64,000 nt of DNA from Physcomitrium patens. Lineage: Eukaryota; Streptophyta; Bryopsida; Funariales; Funariaceae. The stretch covers positions 23,131,661-23,195,660 of the forward strand of contig NC_037254.1 in the NCBI RefSeq assembly GCF_000002425.4, read 5' to 3'. Numbering within the stretch: position 1 is the stretch's first letter; every line of letters starts with the position of its first letter. The position numbers were made by a program, and so were the translations under genes. Shown in pieces: positions 36,267-48,967 of this stretch. The notes under the pieces were generated by a model, which had not been told where the DNA came from, searched no databases, and saw only the letters and a program-made list of their open reading frames with translations.

Positions 36267-36826
36267 TGTCACGGCCATAATCATGTAAGCTAATAATTAC
36301 ATATAGAAATAGGTAGAAGTAAATAAAAGTAGGTAAAAGTAAGTTAATTCTATAATATTTAATATAGAAGCTTCCTAGAAACTTCCTAGATGCTGCTTTA
36401 ACTTCATAAGTGTCTTTAATTGACTTTTTGGATTAGAAACGTGGTCAACAAGTTGGCCATGTGCCACACATGTTGTTAGCTTAAAGATCAAGCTAACTAT
36501 ATGGCCCACACATAGAAAAACTTGCCTTGTAAGTCAAGGCATGTGCCCTACAAAGTCAACACATATTGAAGGTCCTATAGAATGTCGCCACGTAGCTCTT
36601 AGTTAGATAGTATATATAGAGACAAAAGTGAAGGCTTCTTCACTCTTGTCAACTCCTTTTTTGCTTCTAGTTTGTTTCAAGGATCTCTAGTTTTCTTGTC
36701 TTTTGGCAATAGCCATTCCAGTTTCTCTTTCAATATATATACTTGTTTATATATATTTTATTACCTCTCTTTGAGTGAATGCTCACTTGTTTGAATTGTT
36801 TTTTCATCGAGTTCTTGTCCTTGACA
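36267..36826 (+). repeat. 3' LTR of element A
   Basis: 560 bp, partner of 17931-18478, beginning TGTCACGGCC and ending CCTTGACA. The length difference lies mostly in a TA-rich stretch near its end. Confidence 0.93.
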
Positions 36827-36878
36827 CTTATGCATCAATGATACAAATATTTTGTCTGTGCCTTGTTATAGTTAATCC

Positions 36879-37166
36879 TCCTTCACTAATATAGAATGTC
36901 CTTATTTTGCTTCCAATAATATTTCCGAATTATTTCTTGGCAATCGGTTAGATTTTGTACATGCTCCTATATTACATCATGGATGGGATAACCTTTCCAA
37001 AAGACTTTTTGTTGAAATTGTAGACATCCATTGCCATAGTAAAGATAGTAATGCTCCAAAATGGTGTCTACTTCATACTTTTATTGATCATCAACTACAA
37101 CAAGTAGTAGTGGTGGTAATTGGTATTGGTCCAAAAAGTGCCTTAGCTTCGTATGAAATTCTTTGA
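36879..37166 (+). other. Unrecognised open stretch downstream of element A
   Basis: An open frame of about 95 codons without an ATG start. It reads through ELFLGNRLDFVHAPILHHGW, then LFVEIVDIHCHSKDSN, then VVVVVIGIGPKSALASYEIL before a stop. Its composition looks more protein-like than the neighbouring AT-rich frames. I do not recognise a family. It could be an exon or a relic of a gene or transposon that was split by element A, since it starts about 50 bp from A's end. Confidence 0.3.
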
Positions 37167-37293
37167 GTTGCACAAATCTTCTTAATAATGATAAGTTTTT
37201 TCTTACTCAAATAGACGTTTAAAATATATTGTATAATTTTGCATAAGCTTTGGCCTAAATAAATAAGATTTCAAAAACTTATAAAGTGTCATT

Positions 37294-37824
37294 ATCTCAA
37301 GGACATGAATCTTGAAGAAAGAAAGTCCTCAATTCACTCTTGTATTACTAAAATGAACTAAAAAGTCACTCAATGATGATATAATATTAAACTAGAATGA
37401 TTATTATCAAAAACAAGAAGACTAAAAAGTTTTAAAACAAGACTAAGGACTAAAAAGATGTTAACAAGAGTGAAGAAGGCTTCAATCTTGCATCCATACA
37501 TACTCTTAACTAAGAGCTATGTAGCAATATCCTATACGACCTCCAAAACGTGTTGACTTTGCAAGACATTTATTTTAACTTGCAAGGCAAATTTTCTATA
37601 TGTGTGCTACATAGTTAGCATATTCTACAAGCTACCAATACGTGGTTAACTTATTGACCAAGTTTCTAACCTATCAATCAATTAAAAATATATATAAAGT
37701 AAAAGCAACATCTATAAAGCTTCTAAGAAGCTTCTCTAAAAGATATTATGAAATTAATCTACTTTTATTTATTCCTACCTAATCATATAGGTATTTATTA
37801 GAATATGTATATATATCTGTGATA
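37294..37824 (-). repeat. LTR of fragment D
   Basis: About 531 bp, similar over its length to the LTRs of C, A and A', with the shared segments around GACATGAATC, TACTCTTAACTAAGAGC and AAGCTTCTAAGAAGCTTC. Confidence 0.82.
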
Positions 37825-38790
37825 TTATCCCCTTCTTCTAGGTACGAGTTCTATGAAGACCAATCATCATGTTTTGATAAAATCGAAAATGCGGCAAATT
37901 ATATTTGCTACATACTTTTATCTTTGTTCTCTTCGAAGATAGTTGATATGTTCTCTCAGCCATTCATAGTATCTCATACTAAAAAAAGAAGACCACCATA
38001 TTATTTGATCATTGTTGATGCCTTCATAACTTCAAATAAAATATTTGAAATACCATTTAGAACTGTTCCTATCTTTAATAAAATCACCAAACATCGAGAA
38101 TTTTTTCTAAGGTTGTGATACCAAATACATTGTATCTTGTCATCTATTTGAAGAAAGACTTGTTATTCTTAAGAATCTTCATTTTGATTACATCGTTTTG
38201 ATAAGTTAGCAAATGAAAGCTCTCGAGTTGAATTTGTTGGTTATTGGTTCTCCATTTTTTTAGCATCACAAATACACAAAAGTTATAAAAAAATATAGAA
38301 GATAGAGTGTTATCTTTTTTTGATCCGGTTTCTTTTATAGAAAAGATTTCCTATTCTTCATCTTGATTTTGATGGATGTCATTGATGAAAAGCTTCAACT
38401 CTCTTTATTTCATTTGCAAGTTTCTTTGCTAGCTCCTATGTGCATTCACTAGTATCATATCCATGCCAATAAATAAGATATTTCAACCTATTTTGGTGCT
38501 GCCTTGAATCTAAGATTTCTTCCTCCTTGAATACTTGATTATTAACTACTTTTATATGACGAGGTGGCATTTGTCTTCTTTTTTAAATATTCACTATCTT
38601 ATAAGGCTTAAAAGAGATATGTGAAATACATGATGGATCTTTGTAGACTTTAGTAGATATAATCAATAAGCAATAGAGTTGACTTATTCACTAATAGAAA
38701 AAGGTCTAAACCTATGATAGTCTAATTTGTCAAAAAGACAAGTAGTCTTGATATTTTTGTTTCAAAAGATCTATTTATATTTTTAAAATT
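37294..38790 (-). mobile_element. Fragment D of an A-family Gypsy element, broken
   Basis: A 3'-end fragment on the minus strand: LTR 37294-37824, then remnants of the additional ORF (about 37840-38270) and of the chromodomain and integrase C-terminus (about 38380-38790). No partner LTR is found. It has many breaks and is more diverged than A and A', so it is likely old. Confidence 0.8.
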
Positions 38791-40198
38791 TTTATATGGC
38801 TATGATATTTTGAATTTCTTGCCATTTTTTTATAATTTTTTATTTTATTTTATTATGCTACTTCTTTGCCAAGCTCACCTATTTAAACTAAAAATTTGAT
38901 TTTTTTTTTTTAATTGTGAATGTATAGAAATTGCAAGTTTTTACAAGAAGAATGTGTTTTAGTGGGAGTTGGATTTGAATCACAAATAAGGGATGTAATA
39001 TGAGAGATGTGAAATATTATAATTTCATCTTTGTCTTTTAAAGATATATGTGAAGTATAAGGAGTGGGAAATAAAGAAATAAGAGTAAATTGCAAAGTTA
39101 ATTGGAGATTGTGGATTAAAATGTCATCAAATATATTCTCTAAATCTGCCATAAAGAAAAGATTTAATGATATCTTAATGTCCATAATCATTTATAAACA
39201 TAGGTACTAGAGACATTACTTCTTATTTTGAAGTGATTGAATTTCCATATATTGATAGAAAGAATCTAATTTCAATCCAATATACATCAAGTAATTAAAG
39301 CGTTATAATATGTTTGTTCAAAGTAAATAAGCTTATTTCTAGTATGCATGATAGATTTAAATATATGTTTGGAATACATATATTCAAAACAGTTTGAAGA
39401 AAGAAAATTAGCAAATGTATTTGTCTATAATTCTAAATGCATAGAAAAAAAAATAATCAAATGTATCCCGTTATTGATCTTAAGACCGAAAGTGTAAATC
39501 TATTTATAAACACAACATTAAATTCTCAAAAACATAACAAAGAATGATAAAGGAATTGTATTTGATTGGATTAGTGACACCCTTCCTTGAGGCCAAAAAT
39601 ATTTTAAAAATCAAATTTTCATTGTTGTTTTCCAAAGTTGACATAACTAAATGGAACTAAAAGCTTGCATTAAACTTGTATCACATGTTTCATCATAACA
39701 CTTATCATATTCTACATAAACTTTCTGAGTATCTTTTTGCTGTGCAAAAAAAGAAGGCACAAAATAACTCAGTATGTAAAAATTGAGGACAGTATTTAAA
39801 AACAAATCTTGCCTCGACACAAATTTAAGTTGTGCAATTTGAAGCTAAACAGTATCAACAAATAGGCATACTACACACATACCACAATCCATCTAATCTT
39901 CCTCAGTCTGAGCTCTAAGGTTGGTGCAAATCAGGACCAGATTGCCAATACTTATTTAGCACAAAACAAAACTCTCCACCCCAATAAAAAGAAAGACATC
40001 AGTGGAGCACAAAACAAACATGCCACACTGCTACCACTGTGTTACAATATCCATAGAGGGTGAGGCATCTCCTCCATAGGAAGTGAAACATTCTATATCA
40101 AAAAAAATATAAAATAAAATAAATTTGCACATTTAAGACTTAAACAGGCATTATATATCCTCAGAAACATCAGGGAGTTGACAAAGAGGGTCCATTCG
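38791..40198. other. AT-rich DNA before the right arm
   Basis: No gene is recognised. It lies upstream of lectin copy 2 and has no counterpart upstream of lectin copy 1. A short minus-strand open frame at 38910-39191 resembles nothing known. Confidence 0.5.
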
Positions 40199-40288
40199 AG
40201 CGTCAGCATCGGGATGCAGCTCAGCGATTGCTGACTTTGAAGCCATCGCCGTTCCGGTCAAACTGGTAACAGGTCAACATCAGATTAG

Positions 40289-40296
40289 TATTTAAA
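40289..40296 (+). promoter_or_regulatory. TATA-like box of lectin copy 2 (TATTTAAA)
   Basis: About 140 bases upstream of the ATG. The same position in copy 1 reads TATTTATAA, one base longer. This is one of the very few differences between the two shared promoter segments. Confidence 0.5.
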
Positions 40297-40436
40297 CCCT
40301 TGCCCGTTGAGGTGACCATAACCGCCTAGTCATCGAATCATATCCTGATTTTGCCAGGTCGAAGAAGAACAGAGAACTGCGCAGTCCAGGAATTTCGCAG
40401 GTGGGTTGTTGTGCGAGGACTCGATAGGAAGCCGCC

Positions 40437-41454
40437 ATGGCTCGTGTGGGTGCCATCTTGCAGATCTGTCTCGCATTGTGCGTCCTTCTCCAAGTTTCTC
40501 TTGCTGCGGAGACTCCACCGCCGGCTGTGAAAATCTCCCTCCCGCCTTTCAACAACAAGTTCGTCTGTAGTATCGACCCAAAAGTTGCAGCCGACCCCAA
40601 CAACATCTGCACCCCTGGAGTGGGGTTCAATCCTCCAGCACTGATCTTGTCCTACGACGATACCGTTATCTCCGCCCGCTACCAACACAAGACCCCTGTG
40701 CAGCTCTGGAAACGAAACTCCAAGTTCGTCGCTTCCTTCAAGGCCTTCTTCACCGTAAACTTCAACAGAGACGCCGAGTTCACCGTGCGGGAGCTCTTCA
40801 GCGGGGGCGGGATTGCGTTCGCCCTCACACCATCGCTGTCGGTGGCCGGAACTGGGGCGGAGTCCTTCGGATTGTTCCCCGTCGACTTGAAGACCGGGTC
40901 GTCGCTGAACGGAAAAAATACCAAGACCGTGGCCGTGGAGCTGGACATCTCTCGCGTCGAAAACGACGGCTTCGACCCCCAGATTCCCCACATCGGCCTC
41001 GACATCAACAGCGTGAAGTCGGTGAAGACCAAGTACTTGGGCGACCCCGCCACCGTCATCGATAAGAAGGTGCGAATGGGATCACAGCAGCACACCTGAT
41101 CCTCTCCTTGAATGTCCACTTCTCAGCACCTCAGTTGCACTAGGGTTTCGATTCAGACCAGTCGTAGAATTTGCTAACCCGATGGCCGTGCAGATCGGCG
41201 TGTGGATTGAGTACGACGCATTGAAGAAGATCATCATGGTGTACACCCACGTAGTGAAGGATTCTCAGACACCCAAGCTAGCGAACCGGCAGCTCGCCAT
41301 CAAGTATGTGGGCCTCGATCTGGCGAAGGAGGTGAAGGAGTTCTCGTACGTGGGATTCTCGTCGAGGGTGCCCGAAACTCCCAACGGCGTCTACATGCTC
41401 TACGACTTCACGTTCCAGACCGCCTGGGTCCAGGGCCAGACTGTCAACAAGTGA
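40437..41454 (+). CDS. L-type (legume-type) lectin, secreted, copy 2
   Basis: Exons 40437-41069 and 41194-41454, intron 41070-41193 with donor AAG|GTGCGA, branch-like CTAAC at about 41174 and acceptor CAG|ATC. The product has 297 residues and matches copy 1 residue for residue in the parts compared. The start ATG is the first in-frame Met and is followed by a typical signal peptide. Splicing joins DPATVIDKK to IGVWIEYD, which restores the spacing seen in concanavalin A between the conserved SVKS and the IxYD strand. Cys44 and Cys58 could pair. Residue 124 is Gly where sugar-binding lectins have Asp. Upstream of about 240 bp the promoter context differs fully from that of copy 1. Confidence 0.85.
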
Positions 41455-41705
41455 GCTGACCTGCGGTGCATTGTGTCGGCCGAAGAGTGCGAGGTCGGTG
41501 GCACCTACATTTCAAACCACGCGGCTGGTGGACCTCGAAACCTACGCCCCGCTCTGCACATGGTGTTATCCGCCGGGTGGTCATCGTGGTGGTTTTGTTA
41601 GGGTTAACGGTCACGAAGTGTTGCTTCTGTTGGGAAACAATGAAACTGATAGTATGGATAGAGTATCACAAGCAGTGGCGTAAGTTGGGTGTTTTGAAAG
41701 CATGA
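41455..41705 (+). other. Probable 3' UTR of lectin copy 2
   Basis: Mirror of 11557-11807. G+C-rich DNA following the stop codon TGA. AATGAAAC-type sequence near 41752 could serve as a weak polyadenylation signal. Confidence 0.45.
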
Positions 41706-44288
41706 TATTTGTATGGCAGAAGGATGTATTATAGGCACTTATCTTGAGTTAATGAAACAAACAAGATACAAATGGGAATGGGAAAAGGTGATGCAGCCCC
41801 ATGTTGTTGTGTGCACATCACTCACCTGGATGTGTCCAAATTAAGCAAATCTGAGATGAGAACATGGAAAGATCCATTTGAAAGTCTTCTCTAAATTGGA
41901 TCAGTGGTTGATCGAGTGGGATCGTATGAGGTTTCCTGAGATGTTCAGCATGGAACTGTGTTTATTATCATTGGATGCAAATGTTTTTGTTTACCAATAG
42001 TATGAAGTTTTCTATTGTGTTTGTGTATATGAGAAGCAGAGAAAAATAGAAGGTCGAAAATAGTGGCAGAGTCTAAATAAAAATGTTGTCAAGAAAACTC
42101 TTGGTGTTGTGGATTATGCTAAAAATAGTCTCTGAGCAAGACTAAGATGCTTTTGTGTTGCAGCTGGGGCAAGTTTAGCCTCTTTCTCATTCAATATATT
42201 GCTGAAAATTTTCAACTTTCCTTGTTTGCATCGAACTCTTAACACTCATCTTAGGTTGTGGTGATCATGGTGAGTAGGGGTGTAAAAGACTGTCTTGTAA
42301 CTTAGGATGCAGAGTTTTAGGCTTGAAAGTGTGGTTGGAGGAGGAGTGGGGTCATTTTTGCCAACACTTTTGTTTGGCTGCTTGTTATTGTGTTGATCAT
42401 TTTGATTGGTATAATAGCAACATACTGGTGATTGTGCTCAGCAGTGTTCCTGATTTAGAGTGTCTTCCACTAGTAGAATAATTACTCAACCAAATAGTGA
42501 GTGGTTTGATGTGCATGTAGTGTTCACAACATCTCTCCAATCAACTCTATATATTGTCATTTTTGTTTTGTATTATCTGAATGTCTACATAAATATGGCA
42601 GAATCTCACCCCTTTCAATTGTAACTTTGGTTCTCCTCCTTTGTTATTTCTTATGTTAGTGGATTTCTTGTCAATACTCAAGTTTTGGTGTTAATTTTTG
42701 TTTCTCTAGTGAAGTAGGGGGCATTGATTTCAGAAGATTGAAGGATCATTGTAGTAGGTTGGAAAGAGAGTAAGAATTAGTATTGTAAGGTTGAGGATAT
42801 TAGTTTAATATTCATAATTGTGCACCAATATAACTTGTTGAAAGTATAACTTCTAAACTAAGACTTATGCCCTATTTTGATGATTTATGAGTTGGATGAT
42901 GAGCCAAATCAACTAGTTATAATGTTTGTGTTGTTGGATGTTGTTGTTGTTAATAGAATGAAGACTTGCAAGGGATTAATTTATGGCAAGTGTATGTATG
43001 CTTGTCTTAAAGAGATTCTTGTATATCTTGGTATCATGTAATGTATCTATATTAAAAACATATATTGCATAGAGACTTTATCTTTGTATTTCATGTACTA
43101 AACATTATCTTTGCACATGGCTTCTAATATAGTTGTAGCCAATTTTTACTTAGACCAAAGTGAAATAGAATCACATAAGATTTCTTTTATTCTTACTCTT
43201 ATTGACCATTGGCATAAAAAGCATATTATATAGAGTGCCTTCAAGATCCATATCTAAAAATGTACACCAAACTAATCTATAAAAATAATGTTATCTTAGA
43301 CTTGCAATATGGAACTGGATATAATCTTTATATGAAAGATTATAGCATTAGGCCTTATATATTTCTATCTTCATATAAATCATAGTGATGGTTGTGTTTT
43401 CTACAAAAACTATGATGTTTATACCTTCTTTTATTCTCTCTTTTTAATAATTTATAATATTGGCACTTCTTTGGATTCATTTTTTTATATAGAAGCTAGT
43501 CTAGAACATATAAACTGATTGTGTTTCTATTCATATGCACATCATAGCATGTTGATTGTGTTTTAGTAAGTTGGTCTTAATATAGACATATAACATGAAT
43601 AGGTTATTGGATTAAACTTGGAATTTTTGAGTTAAAAATTTAATTTATTTTTTATATGTAAAAATTTGAATGAGATTTTTAATACATATAAATTTAAGTT
43701 TTAGTTTTTTGAATTATTAATTTTATTTCAAATTTTATTTGTAGTATAGATTTTAATGACAAAGTAGATGGTGATTGAAAGAGGGCCCTCAAAACATAGA
43801 ATATAGACTTTATTTTAGCATATGATCAAGTACCAAAAGTTGAATGTGTTAGAAAACTTGGAAATATCAAAAAACTAAGATATAGTAATTTTATTATTAT
43901 TCTCTATTATATGTCTCTTGTTTACAAGTACTTCATAATATTATTCACTATTTATTTATAAAGATATATTAAAGGCCTTAGCTTTGTTGATAAAATTTGT
44001 TCATTATAATGTATAACATTAACATATGGCAGCAAAGTTACTGTAGAATTCAATATGAGAGCAATAGACTTCACAATTTATAATTTAAAGAAGAGCTTGT
44101 AGGTATGAACCTCTTATTTTTGTATATCTAACCACTTTAACTATATCTAATGTTAAATGATTATGTATATAATTGTTAGTCGTAGCACCTTGACTTATAT
44201 TCAAAGTAAAGTGGCTTTTATGAAAAAATTATGCAATTTTGTATCTATAGTTCTTAATATTTTTATAATTCTTGTTTTTTTTTATATA

Positions 44289-44328
<40 letters not shown>

Positions 44329-45099
44329 GTTGAAGTCAATAGAAGAACCATTAGAACGCTTATTAACTAAGAAAGAAGGAGAGAATGTTCAGTCCAAGAA
44401 TTTTGTCATTGTCGTATAATAACTTTATTTTTTATATTATAAGTGAGACAATAATTGCTTTAAAATAAGTGATGTTGCATTCTATATTTATATAGAATAA
44501 AATAGATTTGATAGTATAACTCTCTCATATCCAAAATTCTTTAGTAGTGGTTTTGCCTTGTCGAACACAACATTCTTATTGTAACCCTCTTTGTGTAATT
44601 AAGACTTTATTCTTAGTTGCTAAACTCTAGTATTAAGAGATCAATTTTTTATTCTCCTATTGGTTAATATTTTTGTTATACTAACTTGAATATTAATGCT
44701 TTTAAATAATAAAATAAATAGTAAAGTGTTTATTATAAAATCACTTATAATAGTCTATTATTACTATTCTCTCTCTCTCTCTCTCTCTCTTTATATATAT
44801 ATGTATAAAAATAAAACAAAGTCTTTTTATTTGATTTTTTTATTTAGAATAAATTATTTAAAATAAGAAAAGATTATAAATTTGTAGTTTATGTTTCTTT
44901 ATAATTTATTAGTATACATCTATAAGAATTTATTTTAGTAAATCAAAAACTACATATCCATTAAAGTTATACAATAACATGTTATAATTAATACTAATTC
45001 TTTTAATACAAGTGTCTTGTATCTAATGAGTAGATTTTATAATTATCTTTTATACATTAAAATTATTTATGATGTATTTTTTTTTAATATTATTAATAT
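41706..45099. other. AT-rich DNA downstream of lectin copy 2
   Basis: Mirror of 8174-11556. No gene is recognised. It holds the longer TA run (about 44296-44326) and a CT run (about 44770-44790). Confidence 0.6.
44296..44326. repeat. TA microsatellite (longer allele)
   Basis: Mirror of the TA run at 8949-8968, about 11 bp longer. Confidence 0.85.
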
Positions 45100-45648
45100 T
45101 ATCACGGACATATGTACTTATCTCAATAATTACTTATATGATTAAGTAGAAGTAGGTAAATATAGAATAATTTCATAAAGTCTTTTAGAGAAGCTTCTTC
45201 GAAGCTTCATAGACGTGGTTTTGACTTTATATGTATTTGTAGGTTAGAAACTTGGCCAAAAAGCTAACCATGTATTGGTAGCTTGTGGAATAAGTTATCT
45301 TTGTATAGTAGCTTGTGGAACAAGCCAACTATATGGCACATACAAAGATAACTTGCCTTGCAAGATAAGACATGTGGCTAGCAAAGTCAACATATGTTAG
45401 AGGTCCTATAAGACATTGCCATGTGGCTCTTAGTTAGATAGTATATATGGAGGCAAGAGTGAAGCCTTCTTCACTCTTGTCAACACCTTTCTAGTCTTAG
45501 TCTTGTTTCAAGACTTTCTAGTCGTCTTGTTTTTAGCAATAGCTATTCCAGTTAATATTACATGACCTTTTGAGTGACTTTTTAGTTCTCTTGAGTGATA
45601 GAAGAGTGTATTGAGGATTCTCTTTCTTTGAGATTCATGTCCTTGATA
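45100..45648 (+). repeat. 5' LTR of element C (right arm)
   Basis: Mirror of 7625-8173. Confidence 0.9.
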
Positions 45649-48600
45649 GTTTGACAAGAACACTAACATATTATTTGTGTCTTATTTTAGAAGTGAGTAG
45701 ATCATTCTACTTCTATTGTTGTGTTTTGAAAGTTGTGAACTACCCAACTTTAAACAAAAAATCTTATTTTTTAATAGATATCTTTTTCTTAAAGAGAGTG
45801 GATTATCCCTCTTTGTAGGATTTGTTTTTAGAGGTTGCGGATTATCTTCTTCTAATTTAACTTTTAAAATCGTTTGAGTTGTCTATGGAAGGAAAGATTA
45901 TGGATGCTACTCTCAATGGAAGTGAGAATAGATTTGCAACTATGGCAGATCTTTATGAGCTTGTCAACACTCTAAGAGTAGAAATCTCATGTATTTTCAA
46001 TATGAATCATGGAAGTACTATGCCTACGCCTATAGAAGAAGTTCAAAATCTGCGGCAAAAAGTTGTACAGTTGAAAGAAGCAAGTAGATCAACGTGACAA
46101 CCAAAACCAGGGAGTTTTGCTTCTACAAGTATGATAGGGACAAAGATTAGTATGCATGAGAATGTTGATGGAACAAGATCAAAATTTTGAAGATTTTTGC
46201 AACAAGTCAAGTTCTATCTAAGGTTGAACCCTTTCCAATATCTTGATGGATTTACCTAAGTCGGATTCATAGGTACACTACTATCATGAAGTGCTCTCTC
46301 TTGATTTGCACCTTTGATGGAAAAAGATTCACGACTCCTTTATGATTTGAATTCATTCTTAGAAGTGTTTACGGCCACATTCGAAAAAAGTCATCAAGAA
46401 CGAGTAGCAGAGACCAAGCTTTTATCCTTACAGCAAGGATCATAATTAGCTACTATATATGCTGCCGAATTCCAAAACCTTGCTTGCGACGTGGACTGGA
46501 ACAACAAAGCACTTATCAACCAATTTTGATATGGGTTGAAGGATAGCATCAAAGATTTGTTATTTATAATGTCGAAAGTAGAATCTTTAGAATAATTTAT
46601 TACTCAAGCTATTGTATGCGACAATCGTTTATTTGAAAGGTGTCAAGAAAAAAGATTTGGTTGAAAAGAAAAAAGTCAAGTAATGGTAGAAACTCCCAAG
46701 TTTTTTGAAACGTATTCATCAAAGCCAGAACCAATGTAAATTGATATGATACATTTTAAATCTCTCACGAAGCAAGAAAAGACTCGACGTTGCCAAGAAG
46801 AGTTGTATTTATATTGTGGAGAAGCTAAGCACACTGCTCAACATTGTCCAAAGAAGCAATACAATTATAAAATAAAGAGCACAATTACCAAAGAAGATAA
46901 TGTGTCGGAAAACAAGTTTCTCCAGTTACAATAGGAACCATGCGGCTAGAATCATGTGCAATACCTAGTAAAGGTCCTATCCTCTCCTCAAACCCCTCAC
47001 CTTGTTTTATAATAGAAGTATATTTAGGACCTAATAATCACAAAGTCTTTGCCTTATTAGATTTATGAGCCTCAGCATGTTTTATAGATGAAGATTTTGT
47101 CAAAAATCAAAAAATACCTTCAATGAAGAAAGTTAAATCCATACATGTAGAAGTCATAGATGGTCATTCATTGTCTTCTGGAAATATTACCCATGAAACT
47201 ATTCCTATAGATGTAGCAATTAAAGATCATAACAATGTAGTAGTATTTAATGTAATAAAATCTCCTTCTAATCCAATTATTTTAGGATTATCATGGCTAG
47301 AAAAATATAACCCTCAAATAGATTGGATTTTTCATAATCTCAACTTTCTTGATAGTATAATCCAAGATTGCATTAGTAAAGTAGAAGTATATAAATCCAA
47401 TATGTCCAAATTTTTATTAGTAGGTGCAAAAGCTTTCATGCATGCTGCAAAAGAAGGATCATCTTTTGCTATGTATGCTACACCCATTTCTAATGGTGAA
47501 ACAATGTCGAGTGGTATTTCCAACCAATATCAAGAATTCTAAGATTTTTTTGAAAAGAAGAATACAGATATTTTTCTTTAGCATCAACCTTATGATTGTT
47601 GAATTCATCTGCAAGAAGGAACTCAACTATCATTCGGACCAATCTATAGCTTATGGCAAAATGAGTTGGCTGCATTAAAAGAATACATTGATGAGAATTT
47701 AGCAAAAAACTTCATACGCCATTCTAAATCTCTAGCTGGAGTTCTTATCTTATTTGTGAAGAAGAAAGACGGATCTCTGCGAATGTGTGTAGATTATCGA
47801 GGACTCAACAAGATCACCATTAAAAATAGATATCCTTTGTCTTTGATTTCAAGACTTCTTGACCAACTCAATCAAGCAAAGATCTATACCAAAATAGATC
47901 TATGAGGAGCATACAACTTAGTTCATATCAAAGAAGGAGATGAATAGAAGATTGCTTTTCGAACTAGGTATGGACATTTTGAATATAATGTCATGCCTTT
48001 TAGACTCAAGAACGTATCAGCTGCTTTTTAACATCTTATGAATGATATTTTTTGTAATTTTTTAGATGATTTTATTGTTTGCTATTTAGACGACATTCTA
48101 ATCTACTCTAAGAATACAAAAGAACATGAGCTTCATGTTCGTCAAGTCTTACAGAAACTTAGAGATGCATGATTATATATCAAGTTGAAAAAGTGTGTAT
48201 TCCATACTATTCAAGTTGACTTTTTAGGGTACATCATTTCCAACAAAGGCCTTACGAAGGATCCCAAGAAGGTTCAAACTATCATAGATTGAAAGATTCC
48301 AAGAACAGTATGAGATGTGCAATGCTTTTTGGGCTTTGCTAATTACTATCGAATCTTCATCAAGAATTTTTCTCAAGTTGCAGCTCCACTTACACGTTTG
48401 ACTTGTAAAGACAAATTTGAGTGGAATAAAGAAGTAGAAGCATCATTTGATGCTTTAAAGAAGGAATTTATTTCTGCATCAAACTTATATTGGGTTGACT
48501 TCTCTAAGGCATTTTTTATGGAAACAGATGCGTCAGATTTTGCTATAAGTGCCGTATTGTCACAAATGGAAATAGATGACAAACTCCATCCAATAGCTTT

Positions 48601-48867
48601 CCATTTGAAGAAATTTTTAGCAGCCAAGATTAATTATGAGATCCATGACAAAGAACTCCTTGCAATTGTGGATTCATTTCAAGAATGGCGTCTTTAACTA
48701 GAAGGCACCTCAAGTCTAGTTATCGCATATACAAATCATAAGAACCTCGAGTACTTCATGTAAGCACATATCTTGAATTGTCATCAAGCCTGTTAGAGCA
48801 TGTCTTTATCTAAATTCAATTTCAAGATCACTTATCAATCCAAAAAATAACAAGTCTATTGGATATT

Positions 48868-48967
48868 NNNNNNNNNNNNNNNNNNNNNNNNNNNNNNNNN
48901 NNNNNNNNNNNNNNNNNNNNNNNNNNNNNNNNNNNNNNNNNNNNNNNNNNNNNNNNNNNNNNNNNNN
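48868..48967. other. Assembly gap (100 N)
   Basis: Exactly 100 N, the usual placeholder for a gap of unknown size. The flanks correspond to left-arm positions near 4405 and 3618, so the true missing length should be about 787 bp. Confidence 0.97.

Larger units (their letters stand above)
17931..36826 (+). mobile_element. Ty3/Gypsy chromovirus A (outer layer of nest), broken
   Basis: The element is bounded by LTRs 17931-18478 and 36267-36826 and flanked by CCTAT / CTTAT, a 5-bp target-site duplication with one change. Its own sequence is 17931-21318 plus 33836-36826; the middle is occupied by element A'. Parts: gag about 18690-19694, protease and reverse transcriptase about 19700-21313, then after the insertion RNase H, integrase and a chromodomain (about 33841-35696), then an additional ORF (about 35803-36225). 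It is broken by the insertion and by several smaller breaks (about five to eight). LTRs differ at roughly 20-25 positions by eye. Confidence 0.93.
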
